Positions 9,133 through 18,265 are shown, counted from the first letter of the stretch. The stretch: DNA of 64,000 nucleotides from Pelagomonas calceolata (GCA_918797485.1 CAKKNE010000002.1:4244501-4308500); one strand, 5' to 3'. The notes: generated by a model not told the origin, from the sequence alone. A program made the numbers and translations.

Positions 9133-9168
9133 ATTTTTTGGGTGCTGTGCGTAGTCTTGGGGTCGTTG

Positions 9169-10230
9169 TCATGCGCCCTCGAAAATCTCGCGGAACACGC
9201 CGAAGTTGTCCGGGCCGTAGCCCGCGTGGAAGATGGCGAAGGCGACGACGTCGAAGTGCTCCTTCCTCTTGCGCACCTCTTGCTTGTAGGTCTCGGCGAC
9301 GATGGGACTCGGATTTTGGAACGCGCCGCAGCCGAACGCACTGAGCACGACGTGTCGCACGCCCGCCGCCATGCAGGTGTCTAGTTGCGCCGCGATGCGT
9401 TTCCGCAGTTCGGCATTGTCGTAGCTTTTCTGCGACGCGCCGCGCATGTCGACGGCGGCGCTTCTCAACTCAAAAAATGGGAAGACGTCCTCGTCCGCCA
9501 GCAGGCCGTAGCCCAATCCATCACGTTCCTCAGGCCCCTTGATACACACGCGCGGGCTCGCCGTGTCCAGGTAGACGCGCCCGTCCTGACCGCTCACGAG
9601 CCTGTGCATGGCGTCCGAGTACTCCATATCGTCTCGGCTGTATCCCTCGTCGTGGAAGTGGCCTGCGCGCGCGGACCGTGAGTACAAACTCACGACGGGA
9701 CTCGAACCCGCAATCTCCCCCCCTGGTTGGGCGCATTGTCCATTTTAGGCCACGCGAGTAAAGCGACGCCGGTCCGCGCAGTCCGTGCGCCGGAACATGT
9801 TCTCCTCCTGGGCTACCTGGCCGTGGGCGTAGCCACCTCCAAAAAGGTAGGCGTTTGCCATGTTGAGAACTGCGAAGGTACGGCCGTAACTCTTCGTCAG
9901 CGTCAGGGTAACGTCGCCCCAGTCGCCCGGCAGCACCTCGACAACGGTCGACGACGGTTGCTGCGCTCCCGAGGCCCACCGTGCCAGATTCTTTGATGCG
10001 AGGTCGTGAAAGGCTCGCCGCTTGTCTGGCGTGGAGAGCCGCGCCAGTGTGTCTCTCAAAACTTCGATGCGGAGGTAGCCCGCTGGATCCCACTCGCGCC
10101 GGCTCGGAAGGGGTTCGAAGATCTCTTGACCGTGCTCTGCGACGTCGCCATCTTCGAAGAGGGTTTCGCCCTCGTGGCGCTGCTTCCGGCGCCGCCGCTG
10201 CGCCGCGTCGTCCTCGTCTAGGGCTGCCAT
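9169..10230 (-). CDS. Microbial-type poly(ADP-ribose) glycohydrolase (TIGR02452/DUF2263-like), two exons
   Basis: Exons 10230-9780 and 9662-9169 give 314 aa. The first exon ends with the PARG signature block VLNMANAYLFGGGY..AQEENMFRRTDC (GGG-X6-QEE). The second starts HFHDEGYSRDD and carries GRVYLDTASPRVCIKGP and VVLSAFGCGAFQNP, all typical of the microbial-type PARG macrodomain family that removes ADP-ribose chains. Neither exon alone is complete: the first frame stops 18 codons after the signature, and the second lacks the GGG/QEE site. A GC-AG intron of 117 nt (9663-9779) restores one frame. The N-terminus is basic and disordered, so a nuclear location is possible. ATG 10230 is used; an in-frame ATG at 10278 is an alternative. 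Confidence 0.8.
9663..9779 (-). other. GC-AG intron with inverted-repeat ends, containing a tRNA-like sequence
   Basis: The intron splits the PARG gene. Its 5' end GCGCGGACCG (9779-9770) is the reverse complement of CGGTCCGCGC near its 3' end (9678-9669), giving 10-bp terminal inverted repeats. It ends GCGCGCAG. The tRNA-like sequence fills the space between the repeats. Confidence 0.6.
9687..9759 (-). tRNA. tRNA-like sequence in the PARG intron (possible pseudogene)
   Basis: A 73-nt stretch with a 7-bp acceptor ACTCGCG/CGTGAGT (one GU), T-arm GCGGG-TTCGAGT-CCCGT and a perfect B box GGTTCGAGTCC. The A-box region TGGCCTAAAATGG resembles tRNA-Arg. The middle is poor: the D stem has mismatches, positions 34-36 would read CCA, and position 33 is A rather than U. 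I read it as a tRNA-derived remnant rather than a working gene. Confidence 0.4.
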
Positions 10231-10723
10231 CTGGGTTTGCGGGCTGGGGCAGCCTTTATCCGGAGAGTAGGCCAACAACGATTTCGGGGATAATCTCAGC
10301 CGTGAATTTCACCAGGGCTAGCATTCCATGAGCTATGGCTCCAGCCGTGAATTTCACCACGGTTGCTGTCGTTTTCAATATTGAATGTACGCGTCTTTTA
10401 AGAGTAGAGTTCCTTGTTTTCATGCGTCCAAATTAGCCCCAGGGCAGTAGCTTGGGCAGCTTAGCAGGGCAGCTTCGAGATCAATCTGGAGCTACGGGTT
10501 TTCAGGAATGTTCCCGATCTCGCCGCGCGCCGCGACGTCTAGCATGTCCCAGGAGGGTGCGCGGACTCCGTGGTGCCCCAGAGGCTCCAGCCACTAGTCC
10601 TAGCGCCGTAGCAGAACAAGCCCCACACGCCCGGGCCGTCGAAGCAGAACTAAAACAAGGGGAATCTTAGGGTAGGTATGTTCAGACAAATTGTGTGCAG
10701 ACAACACAGGGTGATGGTGCGAT
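10231..10723. other. Intergenic region with a short direct repeat
   Basis: About 490 bp upstream of the PARG gene and downstream of the CBS gene. No convincing frame is present. It contains the direct repeat listed at 10297-10362. Confidence 0.5.
10297..10362. repeat. Direct repeat pair, 21 bp
   Basis: CAGCCGTGAATTTCACCA at 10297-10314 recurs at 10342-10359, followed by GGG in the first copy and CGG in the second. Each unit contains the inverted pair GTGAAtTTCAC, so it could bind a dimeric factor. Confidence 0.6.
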
Positions 10724-11305
10724 TCAGGTGAAGGTCCACTTCGTGCGCAGCCTCCCCGCCTTTCTCACAGAAGGCGCCTCGGGCAGCAGGTCGTCGAGCG
10801 CCACGAGGCCCTCGAGCTCGCCCGACGCGTCGTCGATGAGCGGCAGGACGGACAGCCCGTGCGCGCGCATCAGCAGCAACGCGTCGTTCGCCGCGCATTC
10901 ACGGGTCACGACCGGCACGTTCGTCTTCATGACGTCGCAGACGCGGATGCCCGTCTTGAGCACGTCGGCGCCCGTCAGGCCGCGGGCGCGCATGAGGGCC
11001 GGGTCCTGCTGTTTTTTTGGTTTCCGCGTGCCGTGGCTCAGGTAGGTCACGACGCCTCGGTCCGTCACTAGACCCGCGAAGCCCTCGTCCCCGTGGACCA
11101 CGAGCGCGCCGGCCTTTTCCATGCGCGCCATCGCCGCAGCATCCAACGTCGCCCGCGGGCCGATCGTCGCCTTGGCCAGGCGGTCGCCCGCGAGCTCGCC
11201 GCGCCTCGCGACGGCGCACGCGACGGACTCGCCGTTCACGAGCTTCGTCGCTGCTCTTGAAGCCGCGGCGGCGATGTTGGAGATGGAGCGGCCGACTGCG
11301 GCCAT
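10724..11305 (-). CDS. CBS-domain protein
   Basis: 193 aa from the ATG at 11305 (context GAAATGGCC). The protein is a CBS pair: the first unit covers IGPRATLDAAAMARMEKAGALVV..FAGLVTDRGVV and the second VCDVMKTNVPVVTRECAANDALLLM..LSVLPLIDD..LEGLVALDDLL. CBS pairs bind adenine nucleotides and regulate attached or partner proteins; this one has no catalytic domain and resembles small stand-alone CBSX-type proteins. The N-terminal 25 residues (RSISNIAAAASRAATKLVNG) could be an amphipathic mitochondrial presequence. The frame extends upstream to 11533, but that part reads as untranslated sequence. Confidence 0.8.
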   Translation of the reverse strand: MAAVGRSISNIAAAASRAATKLVNGESVACAVARRGELAGDRLAKATIGPRATLDAAAMARMEKAGALVVHGDEGFAGLVTDRGVVTYLSHGTRKPKKQQDPALMRARGLTGADVLKTGIRVCDVMKTNVPVVTRECAANDALLLMRAHGLSVLPLIDDASGELEGLVALDDLLPEAPSVRKAGRLRTKWTFT

Positions 11306-11784
11306 TTCTGCAACTGCGACTTGCCTCACAAGTTGCCTGTGGCAATTTGGCACGACGCGAGGCACCGCAATGCGCGAGCTTCGAGGTCCAGCTAGATGTG
11401 GACACGAGGCGAGCTCACAGCGGTTGTCTCGTGCAGAGACGTGCAGGTGGATGAGATTAAGGACGCACAGGGGTCGACGACCGCCAAGGAGGAGGCTGGC
11501 GTTTGAGCATCGGAGTGACGCCCGGGCAAACACCCTTCAAACGATCCTACTCACCGCTCGCAGTCCTCCAACAATCCCGACATACGGATACCGGGCCAAA
11601 TTTTAACTGGCCCAACTGGCCCCACTGAGCCACTGAGCCGCGTCCGCGGGCAATCACCAGCCGAACACAACACATAGTTTTTTATCTTTTCTGCAGGACG
11701 CAGTCCTCTCACAACATCGCAAACACACGCATCCCATAGTACAACCTCGACCTTAGGCCCGGAGCGCCAACACACAAACACGCC
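11306..11784. other. Intergenic region
   Basis: About 480 bp between two minus-strand genes. It contains short repeats of the type CTGGCCCCACTGAGCCACTGAGC near 11605-11638 and no supported gene. Confidence 0.45.
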
Positions 11785-12267
11785 TCAGAACCCCCGCGCC
11801 GCGGCCCGCGCGGCGGCCCGCTCCGCGTTGACACGCGGCCGGACGCCTCCCGGAGAGGCCTCGTCGAGCCACGACCCGAAGACGAGCGACATGACGCCGT
11901 CCCCGTCGTGTTCCTCGATCTTCAGCGACACGTCAGCGCCGAGCGTTTTACGTACTTCCTGAAGCGCCGTAACCGCGTCGTTGCCCATGCCCACAAAGAC
12001 GCAGTCGTCGCTCTCGAACAGCGCGTAGACGCCGGACACGGCCTCGCCGGCGTGAAGCTCGAGCCACTTTTCGTACTCTAAACTCGGCGCTTCTCTCAGC
12101 AATTGCATCGTCCCGCCGGTGTATCCATCATCTATTAATTCTCCGTGTCCTCCCGCGTGGTATAACCGAGTGCTGGGACGGCATGACCTCCAACCTGATG
12201 CAGGCGTGCCGAGAGGCGGCGCCAGCGCGCTGGCGGTGCCTACTGTCAATATTGTTGCAAACCGCAT
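11785..12267 (-). CDS. Plastid-targeted GIY-YIG-like small protein
   Basis: 160 aa from the ATG at 12267. The presequence MRFATILTVGTASALAPP has the AxALAP cleavage motif used for import into complex red plastids. The mature part contains SGVYALFESDDCVFVGMG, which fits the GIY and YIG strands of the GIY-YIG fold, followed by a helix (DAVTALQEVRKTL) and SLVFGSWLDEASPGGVRPR. Similar short plastid proteins in algae and cyanobacteria are annotated as GIY-YIG-like. I cannot see the full set of catalytic Arg/Glu residues, so activity is uncertain. It is divergent from the next gene, with about 220 bp between start codons. Confidence 0.6.
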   Translation of the reverse strand: MRFATILTVGTASALAPPLGTPASGWRSCRPSTRLYHAGGHGELIDDGYTGGTMQLLREAPSLEYEKWLELHAGEAVSGVYALFESDDCVFVGMGNDAVTALQEVRKTLGADVSLKIEEHDGDGVMSLVFGSWLDEASPGGVRPRVNAERAAARAAARGF

Positions 12268-12488
12268 CGCTCTTTCACTCGTTGCGGCTAGCGTCGCGGA
12301 GCTGAGGCTGTGCACGCGCCGTTAGCATCTCTGTGCCACGGAGAGCGCATGCTCACAGTGTCCGCGCGAAGCGGCGCCGTGCAAGACAGACGCGCCTGCC
12401 GAGTAATACGGAAGTCTGCTACACACTGCGGTACAAATTGGTGCGAACCGCGAGTCGCAGCGACGCCTGCAATCCATAAAGCAGCACG

Positions 12489-13224
12489 ATGCACACTGTG
12501 CTCCTGCTCTTGAGCGCCGCGGCGACGATAAATGCCTGGACGGCGCCCACCAAAGCAGTGCATAAGCTCCGCGTCCCGCCACGAAGAGATGAGGATCGAT
12601 GCTTCTACGGCGAAGTCGGCGTCGACGGCTCCGTCGTCGCGGACGTCGCGCAGCCGCGCGCAGACACTCTCCCACCGAAGCCGCCGAGCCCGGAACTCTC
12701 GCCGCTCGTATGGACCCGGCGTCACGCCACCAGCACGCCATCGTGGTGCGAGTCAGACGAATCACCGGTTTCTAATTACACAGGACGTCGTCGGCGAGCA
12801 GTTCCGAGCGTTGGAACGAGAAGACGTGAGCCACGCCTACAAGTTCGTGCACGAATCTATAAAAGAGCAGTACTCGCTGGACGTCGACCGCTACGAGCAA
12901 ATCTTCAAGGGTGCCGCCTATGACGGCTTATTGGGGTGCGCGTCGTGGAAGGTCACCGCACTGTCACCCTCCCCGATCGACGACGACCGGACCGTCGCTT
13001 CGATGACCGTGCTCCCGAAGCCGGTCCCGGGGTGCGTCAGGGTGGCTGGAGTTGCCGGCCAGCAAGGCATAACGTGGCCCACGTTCTACAAGTGGGAACT
13101 GCGGAAACAAAAAGACGGCTGCTGGATGATCGAGAACATGACTCCCGAGCCGCCGCCCATCGACACGGTGGCTACCGACGCGACGCCACTGCTCGAGTCC
13201 GAGTCTGCCACGGCGGCGCCATAA
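12489..13224 (+). CDS. DUF4864-like plastid protein, two exons
   Basis: Exon 1 is 12489-12707 and exon 2 is 12784-13224, joined by a 76-nt GT-AG intron (GTATGGACC...ATTACACAG) in phase 0 to give 219 aa. Exon 1 starts MHTVLLLLSAAATINAWTAP, a signal plus plastid-type cleavage site. Exon 2 has the fold QFRALEREDVSHAYKFV..QYSLDVDRYEQIF..YDGLLG and ends with FYKWELRKQKDGCWMIENM, like the NTF2/DUF4864 family in which a cone-shaped fold ends in a W-containing strand. The function of this family is unknown. The intron contains the shared core ACGCCATCG. Confidence 0.7.
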
Positions 13225-13245
13225 GATAAGATTGTGCTACAACAA

Positions 13246-15756
13246 TTAGATCCTACACGCCTCCGCCAGCATTCGTTCCGCCGCGACGTGGTCCGCGAGC
13301 CCTTGATAAAACAATGACCGGAGCTCGCCCCCGTCGCGCGCCGTCGCGCGCGCGTGCTCGGCCACCCGCAGCAGCGCCTTCACCGGGTACGGGTCGTCGC
13401 CGACGCCGTCGAAGGCGTCGTCGCCCACGCCTTTCACCAAATCGTCGGCGTCGTCAACGATGCCGGCCAAGGCGCGAGCGACGTCGTCGGGCCCCCGCAG
13501 CGCCGGCACGACGAGGGTCTCGTCGAACGCCGTCGCGAGCGGGCCGCACGCCGCCGCCGGGTCCGCCGCCGTCGCCACCACGAAGAGTCTGTCGCCCGCG
13601 GCGGGCGGCCGCCGGCACAGCGCGCGCAAGGCCGCCGTCGCGGGCCCGTCGACGACGGAGTCGACGTCGTCCAGCACCAGCACACTCTTCGCGTGCTCGG
13701 CCTGGGCGTCGAAGGCCGCCGCGAGGCCCGTCGAGGGCGAGGCGCCGTCCCTTAGTAAATCGTAGGCCGTCTGGAACGCCACCGCGTCGACGGCGCCGTC
13801 CCGCGCCGCGTCGCGCGCCGCGACGGCGGCGTGCGCGGTGCAGCCGGATCCGCGCACCTCCGGGACCAAGAGTACGCTCCGCGTCGCGCCCGGCGCGCCG
13901 CTCCGGAGGAACCGTTTTAAGTAAGATCGGACCGACGAGTGCGCGGCGACGTCCAGGAGGCCGTGCGGCGCCCTCCGCGCGAGGTCGCCGTCCGCGCGCG
14001 TCGCGGCCGGCGTGATGTCCTGGAGCGCCTCCTCGAGATGGGCTTTTGACACGGTAGGTGAACCTTGCGCTAAGGCTCGCGACGCCGCCGCGCGCACCAA
14101 CCCAGCAATCTCCGCGCCCGAAAACAAATCTGTGCGCGCCGCCAGGCCGCCCTCGACGTCGTCGACGTAGGCCCGCGCATCGTCGGCGAGGGCGCCGTTC
14201 TCCCTCATCCGCCGCGTGTGAATGCGGGCGATGTCGCGGCGGCCGACGGCGTCCGGCCGTCTTACTTGTAATTGCACTTCCAGGCGCCCCGGCCGCAACA
14301 ACGCTTCGTCTATGAGCTCGGGCCGGTTCGTGCAGCCGACGACGAGCACGTTCGGCGCCTCGACGACGCCGTCCATTTTGGCCAGGAGTTGATTCACTAC
14401 CCCGTCGCGCACGCCCGTCGTGTCCCCGGTCAGGGAGCCCCGCCGCCGCGCGATGGCGTCCATCTCGTCGAAGACGACCACGTGCAGCGCCGACGCGTCG
14501 CCGACCTGCCGGAACTCCGCCTCGGCCGGCGCGAAGAGCTCCCGCACCTTCCGCTCGGCCTCTCCGACGAACTTGTCGAGGATTTCCGGCCCGTTGACGA
14601 TCTGCGGCTCGCGCGCGCCCAAGGCTCGCGCCAGCTCCCGCGCCAACAACGTCTTGCCGCAGCCCGGCGGGCCACTCAATAGAACACCTCTCACGTGGCC
14701 CACGCCGAGTCGCTTCGCCGCTTCCGGCGAGGCTCGGCTCGCGAGGACGCGCCTCACGATGGCATCGAGCTGCTGCTCTAGACCGCCGACGCGCTCGCGC
14801 AGGGCCTCCTGGGTCAATAAAGCCGGGTTCGCCTCGAGCTCCTCCTCTTCTTCTTCGTCCTCCTCCTTCTCCTCCTCAAAGGCGACGAGCGCGTCGCGCA
14901 CGTCTTTAGGCACCTCACCACTGAGCAGCTTCTCGAGCGCCTCGCGGCCCTCGTCGGCCGAGCCCGTCGGCGGCCGCAGCACGACTTCGAGGACCGCGGT
15001 CGGCCCCTTCTGCGCCGTGAGGCGCTGCGGCGGGCCGCCGAGCATCTTCGCCACGGCCCCGACCGTCGCCGAGCCACCGACGCCGGCCGTCGCGCCGCGC
15101 AGCTCCTTCTTCGGGCCGAGCGGGCTCATCCCATCCCGGCCCCGCCGCAACTTCTGGAGGAACACCGTGCCCGCGAGCGGCTTGACGAAGACGTGCGAGC
15201 CCTCGAGGAACATCTGCTCGACCTCCCTGCTTTCCGACTCCTCGCCCCACGCCCGCAGCGTGACGTCCCAGGCCTCGCCGCCCGCGAGCCGATACGCGCC
15301 GCCGTCCTTGAGCGACGAACCCCAGAGCTTCTTCGACCCCTTCAATCGTATCGCGTCGACGGCGTCGCGCACGGCACTGACTTTGTCCGTGTCGGCCCAC
15401 GTGCCCCAGGCGTAGCGCCCGTTGCCCGAGGACTCGGTCCCTTCGCCCGTCGACGTCTCCACCGCGATGCGCGCCAGTTCGGCCAGCTCGTCGACCGCGC
15501 TCTTCGAAAAGTCTATGCCCGCATCCAGCCGGTTGTCGAGCAGTAGCCCGTCGCCCTCGTACAGTTCGCCGCTCGCCTTGCGCTGCTGATGTTCCATGTA
15601 GATTTGGCGCCGGCGCGTGTCGAGGCGCGCCGCTTTGCCTTGGAGTTTGCTCACGTCGAACGGCTCGTCGCTCGCGCGCAAGGGATGGCTGCGCTGCGTA
15701 GATGGTGAGGGTGCGAAGGCTGCGGCGACGCCTAGCGTTAGCCAGGCGTGCCGCAT
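13246..15756 (-). CDS. NSF/Sec18-like double AAA+ ATPase with plastid presequence
   Basis: 836 aa from the ATG at 15756. The N-terminus MRHAWLTLGVAAAFAPSP carries the AAAFAP plastid import motif. The D1 domain (about residues 320-570) follows NSF closely: GPPGCGKTLLARELARAL, AREPQIVNGPEILDKFVGE, LHVVVFDEMDAI, VVNQLLAKMDGV and DEALLRPGRLEVQL with arginine fingers. The D2 domain is degenerate: its P-loop reads RGSGCTAHAA with Cys for Lys (about residue 637), while the Walker-B-like VLVLDDVDSVV remains. NSF normally disassembles SNARE complexes in the cytosol. A plastid-addressed NSF homologue would act on membranes or proteins inside the plastid; that role is inference. An acidic linker EEEKEEDEEEEEELE precedes D1. 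It ends 21 bp from the tail of the preceding gene. Confidence 0.85.
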   Translation of the reverse strand: MRHAWLTLGVAAAFAPSPSTQRSHPLRASDEPFDVSKLQGKAARLDTRRRQIYMEHQQRKASGELYEGDGLLLDNRLDAGIDFSKSAVDELAELARIAVETSTGEGTESSGNGRYAWGTWADTDKVSAVRDAVDAIRLKGSKKLWGSSLKDGGAYRLAGGEAWDVTLRAWGEESESREVEQMFLEGSHVFVKPLAGTVFLQKLRRGRDGMSPLGPKKELRGATAGVGGSATVGAVAKMLGGPPQRLTAQKGPTAVLEVVLRPPTGSADEGREALEKLLSGEVPKDVRDALVAFEEEKEEDEEEEEELEANPALLTQEALRERVGGLEQQLDAIVRRVLASRASPEAAKRLGVGHVRGVLLSGPPGCGKTLLARELARALGAREPQIVNGPEILDKFVGEAERKVRELFAPAEAEFRQVGDASALHVVVFDEMDAIARRRGSLTGDTTGVRDGVVNQLLAKMDGVVEAPNVLVVGCTNRPELIDEALLRPGRLEVQLQVRRPDAVGRRDIARIHTRRMRENGALADDARAYVDDVEGGLAARTDLFSGAEIAGLVRAAASRALAQGSPTVSKAHLEEALQDITPAATRADGDLARRAPHGLLDVAAHSSVRSYLKRFLRSGAPGATRSVLLVPEVRGSGCTAHAAVAARDAARDGAVDAVAFQTAYDLLRDGASPSTGLAAAFDAQAEHAKSVLVLDDVDSVVDGPATAALRALCRRPPAAGDRLFVVATAADPAAACGPLATAFDETLVVPALRGPDDVARALAGIVDDADDLVKGVGDDAFDGVGDDPYPVKALLRVAEHARATARDGGELRSLFYQGLADHVAAERMLAEACRI

Positions 15757-16121
15757 GATGCTGCAGCTGCACGGCTCGTGCGCGCTAACCACGGGCACGG
15801 ATCGCTGCGACTGTCTTGGCTTTCACGAGTCTCGTTGGTGCACTGAACCTGTCGCTGCCACCAATTGCAGCGGTCGCAAGCCCGATTGCCTCTCTTGTTG
15901 GTCACCGCTCTCCTAAGCCTAAAACGCTGTCAGCAGCACACGAATAGTGCGCTATTTGTTGCGTGACGCACGGCATCGATCGCATACGTGGGAAACGAGA
16001 CTTCTGCCGCCAAGAAGACCGCTCTAATCCTGACGCGTCGGCAAGCAGCACCACAGCAAAGACCACACCGAGGGCTGCACGACGTCGCCGCAGCGATCAT
16101 ACAAAAAAGAAGTAGCGAACG
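15757..16121. other. Divergent intergenic region
   Basis: 365 bp between the NSF-like gene and the NXD1-like gene, both plastid-targeted and transcribed apart. No gene seen. No complete palindromic element. Confidence 0.5.
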
Positions 16122-16862
16122 ATGCACTGGATGCTGGCCGCCCTCGCGGCAACGGCGGCCTTCCAGCCGCCGCAAGCGCAACTCACGCCGAGGCGGCCGC
16201 GCGCCACCTCGGCCGCCGACGAAGAAGGATGGCGCTTCGAAGGAAGGTTCGTCTTCGCGCCGCAGCTGGTGAGAGTGCCCGACGACCCGCCCGACGCGTA
16301 CATAGTGAACGTCTTCGGCTGGACGCTCGGGGGTGTTGTTGCGCTCCAATACGACTCGTCGCTCGTCGGCCCCTACTTGGAATTCGTGGAGATGGGCGCT
16401 TTGGTTGTGAGGAACGGTTGTATCGGCCAGTGGGGTGCGCGGTTACTCGTTTCAAACGAGGAAGCGAAAGAGGCGTGCGAGGACGTGTGGCGCGTTCCCG
16501 CTGGGACACGCTCCCTCAACTATATTGATGAGGGCGGCACGTTGGTTGTCGAAGGTGATGATGACTCCTCTAAAATTCATGGCTGGTCCCGCGTCAAGGG
16601 CGGCCTGCGGCTCTTTGGGTGGCGGTCGCCGGCGTTGCCCGTGTTGTGGACGCCGCAGATCAAGGCGCTTTGGGCGCCCGTGAAGCTGCCTTCATCTAGA
16701 AATGTTGATTTGGACGTGCACGTGCTGGGCCTCTCGGCGACGTCGATTGCATTACGGCGATTCCGAGATGACCGCGACGTCGATCGGATCCCGCTGGGCT
16801 TCTGCGTGGCCGCGGACGGGCTGCGGATCGATATTGCCCCGTGGCGCGGGGACCGGTTGTGA
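16122..16862 (+). CDS. NXD1-like protein (acetoacetate decarboxylase fold), plastid-targeted
   Basis: 246 aa. The presequence MHWMLAALAATAAFQPP has the AAF cleavage motif. The mature protein contains VNVFGWTLGGVVALQYDSS, EFVEMGALVVRNGCIGQW and GARLLVSNEEAKEA, which match the FGYTLGGFFLASYDD and WAARVLVNSDEA blocks of plant NEOXANTHIN-DEFICIENT 1, a protein with an acetoacetate-decarboxylase-like fold needed for neoxanthin accumulation. Ochrophytes pass through violaxanthin/neoxanthin-type intermediates to fucoxanthin, so a role in xanthophyll metabolism is reasonable, but the biochemical activity of the family is not settled. It is single-exon, like most genes here. Confidence 0.7.
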   Translation: MHWMLAALAATAAFQPPQAQLTPRRPRATSAADEEGWRFEGRFVFAPQLVRVPDDPPDAYIVNVFGWTLGGVVALQYDSSLVGPYLEFVEMGALVVRNGCIGQWGARLLVSNEEAKEACEDVWRVPAGTRSLNYIDEGGTLVVEGDDDSSKIHGWSRVKGGLRLFGWRSPALPVLWTPQIKALWAPVKLPSSRNVDLDVHVLGLSATSIALRRFRDDRDVDRIPLGFCVAADGLRIDIAPWRGDRL

Positions 16863-16890
16863 ATGTAATGTTTTTGTTGTGATCACATAC

Positions 16891-18000
16891 TTACTCCCGG
16901 CCCGCGCGCCGCACCCGCCACCGCAGCAGTCTCTCACTGGTCCAGACGCCGAGCGCAAGCCTCGCCTCCTTGAACGCGTTCCCGAGCGACGGCGGCGCCG
17001 GTGGCCGCGGAGCGTGCGACACGGCAGGGAAACTTAGCGGCGGGAGTTCAGCGAGCGTCGGCGGGCGTGCTCCAGGGAGCAGGACGACCTTCGGCGGCGG
17101 CCGCCCGAGGAGCGCCCGCGCGAAAGCGAAGAGCGCGCGCCGCGTCGGCGGCAGGACCACGACGACCGCGGCAGCGACGGCGGCGCGGCGTAGGCGCCGT
17201 CGTCGCCGGCCCGGCGCTGGTGGGGCGGCGCCGCGCGTCGGCGCCGGCGCGACGGCCGCGTCGGCGGCGACAAGTTTGGCGCTCCGGAGTTCTGCGCGCA
17301 GCTCTGCGATCACCGTGTCGCGCGCCGCGAGGGCATCTTTCTCCCTTAAAAGCTCCTTGAGCATCTGTTGCGTGCGCTGCTCGTGCGCCTTGAGCTCTTG
17401 CTTAAAGGCCGCGTCCGACCCGCGGTCGGTGAGCGCCCACTTCACCTCCGTCCGCAGCCGCTCGATCTCCGCGTCCTTCGCGAGGAGCAGCTGGGTATTG
17501 ACGGCGGCGCGCGGCGGCGGCGCCAGCGGCGCTTTGATGAGCAGCCGCGAGGGAGCAGCTTCGGGTGGCGGCGGCAGCGGCGGCACCGCGAGCGCGAACG
17601 CCGCGCCCAGAGACGCCCCGAGCGCCGCGTAGAGGACCAGGTCCCGGAGGAACGACGGGGGCTCGTGCTTTTTTTGGACGACCGCGGGAGACTTCGGGGC
17701 GCCCGGCTCCTCCTTGGTCTCTTCCTTGCTCACGACCCGTGGGATCGGCTTGTCGTCGACGTGGGCCGGAGCCATCGTACTCTTCACGTTCTTCTTGGGC
17801 GAGAGGGTGACGGAGCGCGATTGCGGCGTGCTGTTGCTTCCTTTGCCCAGCGCCTCAAAGCGCGAGGGCGGCGACGCGGCGTTGCTCCCGTCGCGCAGCG
17901 CCTCGGACGAAGGTGAAGCTACCGGGGAGCCGACGACGCGCGGCCGCGGCGGGATGTTCTCTTTGGTCGGCAGGTTCTCCTTGGGGCTGGGCGGGGGCAT
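16891..18000 (-). CDS. Coiled-coil membrane protein of unknown function
   Basis: 369 aa from the ATG at 18000. A disordered, Pro/Ser/Lys-rich N-terminus (MPPPSPKENLPTKEN) precedes one membrane segment (LVLYAALGASLGAAFALAV), then a charged coiled coil of about 90 residues (AEIERLRTEVKWALTDRG..QQMLKELLREKDALAARD), then a basic stretch (GRRRRRLRRA) and a second hydrophobic segment (AVAAAVVVVLPP). The tail is Pro-rich and basic. I do not recognise a family. The layout, membrane anchors around a coiled coil, fits a tether or organelle-shape protein. The frame is open further upstream to 18183 but the ATG at 18000 has the better context and composition. Confidence 0.6.
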   Translation of the reverse strand: MPPPSPKENLPTKENIPPRPRVVGSPVASPSSEALRDGSNAASPPSRFEALGKGSNSTPQSRSVTLSPKKNVKSTMAPAHVDDKPIPRVVSKEETKEEPGAPKSPAVVQKKHEPPSFLRDLVLYAALGASLGAAFALAVPPLPPPPEAAPSRLLIKAPLAPPPRAAVNTQLLLAKDAEIERLRTEVKWALTDRGSDAAFKQELKAHEQRTQQMLKELLREKDALAARDTVIAELRAELRSAKLVAADAAVAPAPTRGAAPPAPGRRRRRLRRAAVAAAVVVVLPPTRRALFAFARALLGRPPPKVVLLPGARPPTLAELPPLSFPAVSHAPRPPAPPSLGNAFKEARLALGVWTSERLLRWRVRRAGRE

Positions 18001-18218
18001 TGACTCCGCGCCTGGAGCTTGCGAGCAAGCAACTGATGAATTAATTCGCCGCGGGCTTGTGCGCGCCCGCAAGCCGGTTACTTTCAGTTCGCGCAGTCCA
18101 CAGCGACCGCGCCAAGCTGTAGCTAGCCTCTGCAAGCCGCGGAAGCTCCTCAAATTAATTGAGAACTGAAAAATCTCCTCCAAATGGCGTGAGGCGGGGG
18201 TCTAGCCTAATTGGCTTC

Positions 18219-18239
18219 CTAGCGTAGCAGACTTACTAG
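18219..18239 (-). repeat. Palindromic GCTAG element, copy 3
   Basis: Minus-strand reading: CTAGTAAGTCTGC, spacer, GCTAG. It sits about 220 bp upstream of the coiled-coil gene start and 27 bp downstream of the PhyH gene stop. Confidence 0.6.
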
Positions 18240-18265
18240 TAAATCACAATACACTTAAAGGGTCT

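Noticed and set aside
9027-9168. Reading the 9.06-9.13 kb halves as two truncated tandem tRNAs
   Set aside because: The acceptor halves pair perfectly, only 3 nt separate them after the discriminator, and the outer ends complete a perfect anticodon stem and loop, which two independent fragments would not do.
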